Below are positions 34,111 to 43,392 of a stretch of DNA of 64,000 bases, piece after piece. The notes beneath the pieces are model-generated. The model saw nothing but the letters and a program-made list of their open reading frames with translations. It was not told the origin of the DNA and ran no database searches. The translations under genes were made by a program, and so were the position numbers. How positions within the stretch are numbered: the first letter of the stretch is position 1; every line of letters starts with the position of its first letter. Source of the DNA: Dermanyssus gallinae (Eukaryota; Arthropoda; Arachnida; Mesostigmata; Dermanyssidae); NCBI GenBank assembly GCA_003439945.1, contig QVRM01002358.1, forward strand, positions 19,453 through 83,452, read 5' to 3'.

Positions 34111-35277
34111 ACACTTTGCCAGGTATATCACACGCAATATTCGCATTAGTACAGTTCTATGCAAAAATCCGCTTGCGTGTAAAGTTTTACACACACGTGT
34201 AAACCATGTTTAGTGCAAAGTTTTGTGAAATGCATATAATAGTATATAACAAAAACAAAATGTAGCAATTCTTGTTTGCTGCTTACTTACTTAGTTTATT
34301 ATGTTCTAATACAATCTACATGTTACAATGTTATAATATAACAAAAACATATATATCACTGTGTATACTCCTGTTAGTATTACACGTGTGGGCTTTCTTG
34401 GTCTACAGGGTCGCTCTGCTTAAACTGGAACACTTCGGCAAAATTTTAAAGCCTGTTACGTGATCATTTCGATTAGTTTAGCTTCGCTGTTTTTTCTAGC
34501 AATATTGAGGAGCCTAAACCAAACGCTGGCGTCGCACCAGGCGAGTGTCGACGTGTGCGCGCACGTGAATTTGGGTCGTTGAGGAGTGGGGGGTAACGTG
34601 GGGCTGAAGGAGAGGCAAAGAACAGTATAGTCCGTGTATCTGGTGCGGTATCAAGGGACGGTAGAGTGAGTATCGGCTTTTAAAGTTATAATCAAGTGCT
34701 CCGTGCTTGTCCGAGATTGCTAAGAGCCGGGGGTTTTCGTTAGAGAGCGAAGGATTAGCGTTATGCAAAGTCTGATCCGATCACTCTGCTTTTCGCGAAT
34801 GTCCAAATCAGTTTAAATTACGCTCCGCCGCGAAGACGAAAGAGAAGAAGAAGAAGAAAAATTGGAAGACCCCGAAAGGGGTCTCTTCCCTGGGCTGGCA
34901 GTGCCGCAAGCGCACATGGGACGACACTAGCAAATGACGTTTTGCGGGACCCGATCACCTCTGCAAGCAATCTTCGGGCGACTTTTCCCGATTATACAGA
35001 AACTTAGAGTTTCTCATAATGATTGACACCTCTCAAACGTTTTTTTCTTATCGTGCTAAAGGAAAGCGAAGTGGACGAGAGAAAGATAGCCACGCGTGGG
35101 ACAAGAGGAAGAGAGGTAAACGATTGGTAAAGTATTTTGCCCTCTGTCTCCGCTCATAAACAGTTCGGTAAGCCAGGGATTACGAAAGCTGGCAGGTGCG
35201 ACACGGCAAAAACAGCTGCTTGTTCGAATTTTAATCATCACCCCCGTATACGTATCTAGGGCTAAATAAGAACACGT
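34111..35277. other. no gene recognised; GNRA-type hairpin at 34867-34884
   Basis: Anonymous DNA. A 7-bp stem AGACCCC/GGGGTCT closing a GAAA loop lies at 34867-34884, after an AGAAGA purine run. No element could be assigned. Confidence 0.5.
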
Positions 35278-35287
35278 ATATATATAC

Positions 35288-35366
<79 letters not shown>

Positions 35367-35370
35367 AATT

Positions 35371-35401
<31 letters not shown>

Positions 35402-35410
35402 TAAATATAT
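35278..35410. repeat. (TA)n microsatellite block
   Basis: About 130 bases of TA repeats with ACG, TG and AAATT interruptions. Confidence 0.95.
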
Positions 35411-35419
35411 GAAAGTAAG

Positions 35420-35670
35420 GTAGAAATGTGTTGTCTAAGAGTGGGAGTGAGATGACTAACTATTGTTAGATTAATGTGGCAATCCGAACATTGCTTTCTA
35501 AAACGCTTTATAAAAACAAACGCTATATAAAACATGCGAATACAAGATAACGAGCTATTCAGTGAAGAAAACGAAGAAAAGATCCTGTGATGTGACATGT
35601 TCAAATGTTTGCATTTAATACCTTAAACAAAAATGATTTATTAATAGCTCTATAAAACAGACACATTCAC
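35420..35670 (+). repeat. dispersed repeat shared with 15985-16235
   Basis: The best-matching start is GAAATGTGTTGTCTAAGAGTG (35423 on); weaker matches follow to about 35670. It directly follows a (TA)n block. Confidence 0.45.
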
Positions 35671-36802
35671 AAATGTGCGGCGTAACCTAAAGTAGTAATT
35701 TCACTGTGACTCTTCAACAAAGCAGTTTCTATAAGAGGCGCTTTGAGCTGACACGGAGTTAACGGATAATGCTGTCAACAATGAAAACGTGTATTCATTG
35801 CAATTCTAACAATAATATTGAAAATGATAATAGTTGTTATTATTTTAGGTATTATTAGTAGTTTAATAATAATTATATCTACATTAACAGCAATCCAGTT
35901 ATATAGAATAAAGTATTACATTTATTTTAAAACGAAAGCTTGGCCAGCGCTTGTTTGAAATGTGTAACTATGGAATTTCAAGCTCATAAGAAATTACTGA
36001 ATTTAAATATACTTGCCGTCCGGAGAAAACGGTCCCATAAGAAAGAAGATCAATGGACCCTAAAACGAGAGAGGTTATTTTTCTACGGTCGTCGGGAGTT
36101 TGGTCAGGCATAGTGCAATGAATAAGACTAAGAATATATTCTCGAGTCCAACAGCAGTAGGAAAAGTTGTGCAAGTTATCATATAAGAGTGCAATTAATT
36201 ATTCCCACTTTTTTTTCTTAAAAACGTGCCTACGTGCATACCGCATCTAATTGTGTGTATGCCACTTACTCGCCGTTCAGCTTATTACGTACATTTTTCA
36301 AGATTTGTAAGAGATACTTATTGGATGTTCGGTCATTATAGCCATATTTTCAATTGCTGATTCTACTGCAGCTTCTAAGATGCATTGGTTATAATTTAGA
36401 TTCTAAATAGGTTAGACAAATGAAATACTTAATTTGCGTAACAAATGGACATACATCACAAAGCTAGTCTTACATTGAGTATTTAGAGAGCAGTGCGAAA
36501 CACTGTACATCTGTAAGCATCACCGTTAACAAACAGATTTAGTTAGTATCTCGGCAGGCAAAACCGAGTCGAATCTAAAAGCTTTAGCTAAAAATTTCAA
36601 CAACCGTTATTGAGTGTATTATCAGTATGACTTTGCGTGTATACAATGTAAAACATTGCGAACCAAGAGGATGTAAATGAGAATGCCGCGGTATCTAAAC
36701 CAAAAAAAGCAGAAGCAATACATGTCTCTTGCTGCGCGTACAAAAAGCGCGTAAAGGTATGAATGCTATATAAAGGATAGTGCACTACATACAGTGGCCG
36801 CC

Positions 36803-36803
<1 letters not shown>
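35671..36803. other. no gene recognised
   Basis: AT-rich. Scattered AATAAT near 35810-35880. No supported ORF. Confidence 0.55.

Positions 36804-36856
<53 letters not shown>
36804..36856. repeat. (TA)n at the edge of a transposon remnant
   Basis: About 26 TA units, ending where the Tc1/mariner-type remnant begins. Confidence 0.95.
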
Positions 36857-36860
<4 letters not shown>

Positions 36861-37260
36861 GGCTTAAGCAGGATACAAGTCTGGGAGAATGACCACAAAA
36901 TAAAAATTTTAGCAGGAATAATTTCGTTCTTGGTACCAAAATACTCTCGATGAATCTAGTTTCTGGCACATACATCAGTTTTCAATATGACCTTCGTTGG
37001 TCTAAACCATAGCTCGAAATTTGCCAAAGAAGGCCTCGCACGAATTGCGACCTCTTGTGGTACCTTCTCGCACACTCCTACACGGGCTTGCTCCAGGGCG
37101 TTGCTCAAACTGTTTGCGACAGTACAAACATTTGCATCAAGAATCCCCCATAGGGAGTAGTAGCCAAACGGGTCTAAATCCGGCGAGTACAGCGGCCATT
37201 CTTCAGATGTATAAAACCTAGTGCGTGAACTCCGAGCCAGGCTGAATTTGGTTGGCCGTA
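36857..37260 (-). pseudogene. Tc1/mariner-superfamily (IS630-like) transposase remnant
   Basis: The minus strand at about 37203-37010 reads EEWPLYSPDLDPFGYYSLWG, equivalent to WPPxSPDLNPLDYxLWG of DDE transposases, then DANVCTVANSLSNALEQAR and EKVPQEVAIRARP, the usual C-terminal run. The position of the last catalytic residue (normally Asp in NPLD) is Gly, so this copy is dead. A possible first catalytic motif (FSDEIIF) is seen much further upstream on the same strand, near 38110; the ~900-base gap is too long for an uninterrupted gene. The 3' end abuts (TA)n. Confidence 0.65.
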
Positions 37261-38460
37261 AATCGTCGGTCGTTAAAGTGTTTTCCGGCCCACGGCATCA
37301 GATAGCCCTTTCAAGCCACGCGCGGGGCTTGAAAATGCTGTCGCACGTCGTTAGATTCTTGCTACAGCCTCACGCGATTGTTTTGCCTGTTTACAGATTG
37401 TTCATCCCCCACTTCCGAAGACAGCCGCGGTCGGAAGACCCGGTCGTTTAGCCCTAGGGTCAACATCTCGTACAAAGTTCCTGTTCAGGGATCTCTAACC
37501 CTCTACGTGACACAAGTCCGTACCGGGCACGGCCAGTTTCAAGTGTATATGTGCAGAATCGGTATATCTTCAACAGATACCTCTGTGCTCTGCACTTTCG
37601 AAAAGCCAACTGAATGATGTTGAACACACAGTGGGCAATTTTTCGGCGCCGAGACACTTTCGCACCGACACGAGCAGCAGTGGCTGCTGAGAAGACATCC
37701 TCCATTGTTACCAGGATATTGTTCAGCCCTCAATGATTACAATTATTTGAAATGTGTGAAGGAATGAAGGACTCAAGTACTTAGATACTTTAATGCGACA
37801 AAAGACGCACCTGAAGAAGGTCCGACTTGCGCGGTCCCACCCCTTTCGGTTTAGTACACGGAGGCCCCGGGCGCGGTTGGGTACGAGAATTTCTCCTCCT
37901 GGCCTCGATATACTGCCAGACAATTCTAAACCTCTGCGGGAGATGGTTTTTAGTGGGCATTACACGCAAATAGGATGGAATCCAATACAGTCCGCTGGTT
38001 TCGAGTCCCACACTACCCGCCAAGAACTTTGGCAGGTGTGAGTAAAAGCATTTTCCATCTCCATAACAAAGCAAACAAAACGATTGTTTACCTGTAAAAA
38101 TAATCTCATCAGAAAAAGACGATGTTTAGAAGCGATGTATGCAACGAACGTCGTTTTGCTTATCCATAAAATTTGGTCTTTACCTAGAGACGATTGCTCA
38201 TGGTCGAGATTAAAATATTTTTAAAATTTTTACAAATAATTTATTTTCAAGTCACGACCAATCTTTGTAGCGCTCTGCTTCGAATTTATCTTCTACTAGG
38301 GCTTAAACTTTCTTTATATTTTTTGGCTTGCTACAGTGGGTTTTGGTCCGCGATTCTGCCGCACAGCCACCGATTTTGTACCCTTGTATCGCGTATGACT
38401 GCGTATCACCGACTTTTTTTGTAGACTTTAAGATGTTGAACTTCGTTTACCTTATCGTTT
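37261..38460. other. no clear gene; possible SINE-like unit near 37930-38045
   Basis: A box-B-like GCTGGTTTCGAGTCCCAC (37992-38009) lies after TTTTTAGTGGGC on the plus strand, which may be a tRNA-derived unit. The ORFs at 37221-37740 have no recognisable domain and may be remains of the transposon to the left. Confidence 0.35.
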
Positions 38461-38653
38461 ACCACAAGATGGCTTAGTGGCAAAGCCTTTGCCTTGCATT
38501 CGGGAGGCCTGGGTTCGAGACCCAGACCGGCCACTCTTAAATTGGTTTGCTTGGTTTCCAATTTAGACAAGGTAAATGCCGGAGTGGATTAAACATCAGC
38601 CATGACATGAAAGAACCGTACACGGGCAAAAGCCTTACGGAAAAACGTAAAAA
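38461..38653 (+). mobile_element. tRNA-derived SINE, family B, copy 2
   Basis: Very close to the copy at 32484: GATGGCTTAGTGGCAAAGCC (box A), CTGGGTTCGAGACCCAG (box B), GGCCACTCTTAAATTGGTTT, GCCGGAGTGG, and the end GCCTTACGGAAAAACGTAA. No (TA)n neighbours here. Confidence 0.88.
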
Positions 38654-38765
38654 TCCTAGCCAAGCTTGTTCGTCACTACACTATGGAGCGCTACGAGACA
38701 ATGTCGCTCCATCTTTGTAGTCTCTAGAATGAATTTTTTTTTAAGGAGGTTGTTTTTAATTCTAG

Positions 38766-38850
38766 ACTATCCTCCGTCCCCTACGGGCTTGGAACTTAAC
38801 CTGAGGTATATCTTCAAAGCACCGAGAGCCGGACATGTTAAGATATCTAG
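38766..38850 (-). repeat. dispersed ~85-bp repeat, copy 3
   Basis: CTATCCTCCGTCCCCTACGG...GAGCCGGACATGTTAAG matches 3076-3160 in the same orientation. Confidence 0.6.
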
Positions 38851-39016
38851 GGTTTCCCTAACAGTCCTTGTGGCAGCATGCTTTGTAGTCTCTGGCAAAA
38901 CGAAACTAGCGTAGTTGCGTCGAGACGATCTGACGCATTATAGATCTGAGTCGTCTGAGAAATTGGTGCCATGAAACATTGGCTCATTTCAATCAGTTTT
39001 AAGATTAGGGGTTTAT

Positions 39017-39225
39017 ATGTATATGTATATATATATCTATATATATATATATATATATTATATATATGTATATATATTATATGTATCTATCTCTCTATAT
39101 CTATCTATCTATGTAATCTCTCTCTGTCTCTCTCTCTCTCTCTCTATTCTGTTTTCTCTATCTCTCTTGTTTTCTTCTCTCTATCTTCTCTCTCTCTCTC
39201 TCCTCTCTCTCTCCTCTCTTCTCTA

Positions 39226-39256
<31 letters not shown>

Positions 39257-39299
39257 ATCTCTCTCTCTCTATCCTCTTTTTCCCTTCTCTTTCTTTCAC
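39017..39299. repeat. compound (TA)n / (CT)n microsatellite
   Basis: TA-rich from 39017 to about 39112, then CT-rich with TCTA units to 39299. It lies at the 3' end of the minus-strand LINE. The long serine/leucine or tyrosine/isoleucine ORFs across it are repeat artefacts. Confidence 0.9.
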
Positions 39300-39309
39300 T
39301 GCGATTGAG

Positions 39310-40480
39310 TAGACTCCGGTTAAGATGTTTCTTCTCTTCATAATACTTCACTTCAAATATCTTCTTCACGCTTTCGGCGAAGAAGTAGGCAACGATGTTT
39401 TGTTCAGCGCTGTGCATTCCACTGCATGGTACTTGGCACACCCTCTGCAGGCAGAACCGGCAGGTGCACAACTCGTACTCCTCGTGAAAAGCTGCGTTTG
39501 AACATACCAGGTAGTGATAACCATGCACTATGTACCTGGTGTATACGAGGCGACTGTCACATGCAGGACCAGACCAAAGGTGCACGGCATTGAAAACGTC
39601 CAAACCACCGACCTCCCGTCTGGCCTGTTCGACTTTAGCTTCCCATTCAGAAATGAAACATTCGTATGGTACTGTACGCGGCATCTTCAGCCTTAGTCGG
39701 ATTGTTTCAGTAGCCGGTGGACAACCTGAAATGAGATACACAAAGCAGCTTCTTGCTCGAATAGACAAGCAAAGCGCCCGCTTCATATATAATGAGAAAC
39801 ACCTCTCAATCTGGTTAAAATTCGCCAGTGTAAGGTGGTTACACACCCTGTCAAGGCCATACATCAGCCCCGGAACAATCTTAAGCATGAAGAGCGTCAC
39901 TGCTGAGAAAACGGACAGTCTTCGGACATTGCCTACTTCCCCGTAAAGAGAGACAAGTGCCTTCCGTACTGTTTCGTTTATATGCGCTGTGAACGTCGTT
40001 CCCGTATAATGAACCCGAAGGCCAAGATACTGGAAAGAGTTAACAAACTCCAATAGTTGGCCGCAGCAACGTATAACGTCTTTGGCAGCCAATCGACCTC
40101 CACGCCTGAATTTCATGGCTTTGGTCTTCCTGGTGTTTCTCTCAAGTCCCTTCGAGACAAGGAACGCCTCTATCATAGAGGTAATGCGCTTGATGGCACC
40201 TAGGTCGCGATGAGCGACCACGATATCATCTGCATACATCACCACCACGGCTTTTTGGTACTCCTGTCGGACGTAACCGACGAGGTCAGCAAGGAGAAGT
40301 GTAAACGAGACGCAGCTCAGCCGGTCTCCTTGCGGAGTTCCCACATTTTGCTTAATCTCCAATACACCCTGCTCACCGTCTACCAACAAGGTGTCCTTCT
40401 CAAAGAAACTTGCTATTATACTCAGGAGAGAGCCACCAACTCCTGCTCGTTGGAATGCTTCAACCAGTAGATAGCGAGGA
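39310..40480 (-). pseudogene. LINE family 2 ORF2: RT palm, thumb and C-terminal motif
   Basis: Open from about 40478 (DKAPRYLLVEAFQRAGVGGS) to the CT repeat. Motifs: QNVGTPQGDRLSCVSFTLL, VMYADDIVVAHRD (active site intact, about 40225-40236), NTRKTKAMKFRRGG, FQYLGLRVHYTG, then RYIVHGYHYLVCS and CTCRFCLQRVCQ. Compared with copy A, a frameshift at the last motif moves the conserved CAKYHA...C residues into another frame. The apparent tail rich in Arg/Glu/Lys is read-through into the microsatellite. Just upstream the finger motifs of the RT are absent: the frame jumps from the linker directly to the palm, so a deletion removed roughly 150 residues. Confidence 0.85.
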
Positions 40481-40491
40481 GCTTTGTCAAT

Positions 40492-40968
40492 TCATGTTGT
40501 GCTGCTCCAATGTAAGCGGATGCTGTACGATTGGAGATACGGCCGCAACGTCACGATTGAATAAAGATTAGTTAGGTGGCTCTTTACCTGTCCGTCACTA
40601 AGCGGATTCCCCGCCCTACCAGGTCGCACGATGTAGGCTGAGGGCTCTCGTTCTGCTGTTTCGAGCAGCCGTCGTTCCTCCCGCCTCGCGTGTTCCCTTT
40701 TATGATCATAGCAGAGTCTTATATAGGCCTTTCTACGCTCAAAGTAGTCCCGCCTGGCTTGCAGTAATGATGGTGCTTTGGCTCTTGCTTGGCGCAGGAG
40801 TTCGAGCACTTCAACGTGGGCTAGGTAGCAGGCTCGAGAGTACCACGGGCGTGATCTCTTCTGCAATAATCTTTTCCACTTCACTGCACTTCTCATCGTC
40901 CTCTCCAGCTGGTCACAGGTGGTATCGATGTCAGGGTTTACCTCAAGACCGCCCACCGCTCTGTCCAA
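40492..40968 (-). pseudogene. LINE family 2 ORF2: linker between endonuclease and RT
   Basis: A 158-residue open stretch of Arg/Glu-rich helical sequence: KWKRLLQKRSRPWYSRACYL, LLRQARAKAPSLLQARRDYF, YDHKREHARREERRLLETAE, then DGQVKSHLTNLYS, the usual element just before the RT fingers. It overlaps the endonuclease fragment by about 30 bases in another frame. The deletion junction lies at about 40485-40530. Confidence 0.75.
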
Positions 40969-41471
40969 AAGAGATAGATCCGCCAGCGCGGCGGATTATG
41001 TCGGTCTCGCCAAATACCGGGAATATCGACAACGGCCAACACTGGTTGGTGTTTTCGGGCCGCTTCATCGAGAACATCGAAGCTTTCAATTTTACGGCTG
41101 ACAAGGTTGTGAAACAACAGGTCGATGGTGCTGCTTCCATTGTGACTTAAATATGTATAGTCTTCGCGCGCGTTTGCACAGCTTAGACCCATATTTTCCA
41201 TCACCTGAAGCAGCACCTCGCCTTTATCATCATTGGCCCCACAATCGATTCTGGCATTGAAATCACCGGCGACGATAGTTGGCATGGTCAGGTTTAACTC
41301 TGAAAGTCCAAAGCTTACCGTCTCAGCAACCTCCGCAGAATCGAATATGGGTGGGAAATAGAATACAGCGACGTTTACCCTCCCAGAGGAGAGCACCACG
41401 CAGTATTCATCTTTCCTGACGCATTGCATCGGAGGTAAGCGTTTGTGTAGGTAGATACATAACCCACCCAC
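40938..41471 (-). pseudogene. LINE family 2 ORF2: APE endonuclease, C-terminal part
   Basis: Apurinic-endonuclease-like nuclease that would nick the target DNA. Visible: TIVAGDFNARI (the GDFN motif with catalytic Asp/Asn), SHNGSSTIDLLFHN (TIDL motif) and KHQPVLAVV, where the usual SDH reads KHQ, so the final catalytic Asp appears lost. The N-terminal part is in another frame (41671-41375). Confidence 0.8.
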
Positions 41472-41671
41472 AGGTCTTCCCCGACCTCCCGCAGGTAAAA
41501 AGCCAGCTGGTGAAAGCTCCGCATATCATTGATATGCAGTTCGTCCCGCTGAAATGTCTCCGTGAGGAGTGCAATGTCCACCAACTTAAACATGTCATCA
41601 CGTGCACGATCAATTGCCCCCTTAAGTCCCTCACAATTACAGAGAAGCACTCGTAGAGGTATGTTTGCCAC
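41375..41671 (-). pseudogene. LINE family 2 ORF2: APE endonuclease, N-terminal part
   Basis: It begins MANIPLRVLLCNCEGL, equivalent to the N-terminal strand with the first catalytic Asn, and contains VDIALLTETF with the metal-binding Glu. This is the likely start of ORF2: the ATG lies about 136 bases beyond the ORF1 stop. A frameshift at about 41400 carries the reading into the 41471-40938 frame. Confidence 0.75.
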
Positions 41672-41806
41672 TACGCTTGCAGTTCTAGAACTGGTCAGTC
41701 ACTTACGGGGGCTTGGACCGCCAGGCGCACTAAAACTCTCCTTCACCATCCTCTCGTAGGGGACGTCTCCAACCCAGCGACGGAACAGGCTTCCCTTTGG
41801 CCAGAA

Positions 41807-42400
41807 TTAATTTCTCTTGTCTCGTCGCTTACGAACCACAACAAAACTATCGTCGTCTGCCTTCTCCTCCGAACGTGGGTCAGCTGGATCTGCTGTCGGC
41901 GTTGTTGTTACCGCAGCTGGTGACGCCGCTGTACCACCACCCGGTGGTTCCATCTCCACAACAGCGCCGTTCAAGTTGCCACTGTCGTTACTCAACTCTG
42001 CAGACACCAAGCTTCTCTTGGCGCCTGCGCGGTTGTTTTTGCTGGTCTCTCCAGCCAGCTCTCTCGTCTTTGGTTCGGTGACGTCACCTTCTTCGGTGCT
42101 TTCTGCTAGCCTGGCAAACTGTTCCTGCGGGATTGCCTCGATTTTGGCAACCCGCTCCTGTAGTGCCGTGAGTGCTAACCACAGTTTCACAAAGTTCCAC
42201 TGTAGCTCGCTCAATCGGCCGCACAACGTACCGTGAGTTGGTTCCTGGGTGTCACAGGCTCCACACGGAGCCGAGTGCGCATCCTTGGGGAGCACGGGGT
42301 TTAGACAGCCCCCGTGGAACACTTTTGAGCAGCCTTGACTGCACACCACTAGTTGTTCACCCGTCTTTAACGGGAGCGAACACTTCGAACAACCGAACAT
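41807..42400 (-). CDS. LINE ORF1 protein with PHD-like zinc finger
   Basis: I place the start at ATG 42400 (MFGCSKCSLPLK), giving 197 residues; the longer upstream frame runs into (TA)n and is not credible. The first ~50 residues hold a C4HC3-type pattern: CSKC, VVCSQGC, FHGGC and CGAC with one His, as in PHD fingers found in ORF1 of CR1-like elements. A helical segment follows (LQWNFVKLWLALTALQERVA), then an Asp/Glu/Pro-rich disordered region and a basic tail (VVVRKRRDKRN). It probably binds element RNA or chromatin; that is family knowledge, not shown here. It is the only undamaged ORF of this LINE. Confidence 0.8.
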   Translation of the reverse strand: MFGCSKCSLPLKTGEQLVVCSQGCSKVFHGGCLNPVLPKDAHSAPCGACDTQEPTHGTLCGRLSELQWNFVKLWLALTALQERVAKIEAIPQEQFARLAESTEEGDVTEPKTRELAGETSKNNRAGAKRSLVSAELSNDSGNLNGAVVEMEPPGGGTAASPAAVTTTPTADPADPRSEEKADDDSFVVVRKRRDKRN

Positions 42401-42419
42401 CACGACTGCTAGCAGACAA

Positions 42420-42451
42420 CTCGCGTTATATATATATATATATAACGCGAG
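42420..42451. repeat. 32-bp perfect palindrome around (TA)n
   Basis: CTCGCGTTA, then (TA)n, then TAACGCGAG: a perfect inverted repeat. It joins the 5' end of the LINE to the ~60-bp TA-flanked unit. Confidence 0.9.
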
Positions 42452-42504
42452 CACTGCCGACTGTGCAAACGCATTGTTATTGATTACTAAATTGTCGCAA
42501 TATT
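42446..42504 (-). repeat. TA-flanked ~60-bp unit, copy 3
   Basis: On the minus strand it contains AACAATGCGTTTGCACAGTC and GGCAGTGCTCGCG, matching 31070-31130 and 32381-32441. TA repeats lie on both sides (42428-42444 and 42505-42521). Confidence 0.75.
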
Positions 42505-42521
42505 TATATATATATATATAG

Positions 42522-43346
42522 GAATTTTTTTACGTAGATGGGCTAATCATCAAGTACGAAGACTGAGCAAATTGCAAAGGGTCAAAATACTCGCATAACA
42601 TGTTAGCAAGGTAGCCGGAAGCATTTTACTAACCGACATCAACTTGAACTAGAATGAGCTATCTAAATTCGTCGACGTCATAGTCACACTGCGTAGGATA
42701 GAAAATGTCTCTTTTTAGAATCATAAACAACTGTACTACATAAAGTACCCTCGCAAGTTCCGTAAGGTTTGATATTTGCATCTTAGTAGACTGTCGTTCT
42801 TGATAAGAAGCGTAAACTACTTTCGGCTGTCTGGTTGGATGTGATCATTAACGTGCATTATGGTGCAGGCGCCGCCCCATTTAGCCTCTTACGTTAGCTT
42901 CTCACAAGAATGTATAGAATATGTGTATCAGGGTTACATGTCAGTACGCCCATACGAGGCCGAGTTGTTTTGGACTGAACAGAGAAAACTCGAACACAGT
43001 CTCGTAATAATCCCGCAGCGGAAGCATGTTGCCAGGGGCATTATATCTGAGAAATGAAAACCGATACACGTTGTTGTGAGTCTCTCAGACTATGCAAAAA
43101 TGTCAGACCGGTCGGGCTGTATGCGCTTTTCTGGTAACTCATATTTATAATACGACAGTTCTACGACATGTTCTGACAGAAGGTAGAACTTCTGTTCACT
43201 ACATTAGAGACAAGACGAATTTGTTGTTTGCATACGTATGTGACGCACATTGCACGTTTATAGCATAGTGTGACATCTAATCATACTCCACAGCCTACAC
43301 GCGTAGAACTCGTTTGAATCACATCCGTCTGTTAAAAGAGTTGGTA
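42522..43346. other. no gene recognised
   Basis: Short ORFs only, no motif. Confidence 0.55.

Positions 43347-43392
<46 letters not shown>
43347..43392. repeat. (AAT)n microsatellite
   Basis: About 15 AAT units, followed by imperfect AT-rich sequence to 43425. Confidence 0.9.

Larger units (their letters stand above)
39300..42419 (-). mobile_element. LINE family 2, copy B: PHD-like ORF1 plus deleted ORF2
   Basis: Minus-strand order: ORF1 (42400-41807), endonuclease in two frames (41671-40938), linker (40968-40492), then after an internal deletion the reverse transcriptase palm to C-terminus (about 40480-39310). The 5' end meets a (TA)n palindrome at 42420 and the 3' end meets a CT/TA microsatellite. 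The domain set (PHD-type ORF1, APE endonuclease, RT without RNase H) fits the CR1/Jockey side of LINE diversity; I cannot name the clade with certainty. Confidence 0.85.

Noticed and set aside
38971..39343. Long ORFs rich in Tyr/Ile and Ser/Leu
   Set aside because: They are translations of the TA/CT microsatellite; the same holds for ORFs at 19674-19949, 35056-35604, 59869-60094 and 57112-57327.
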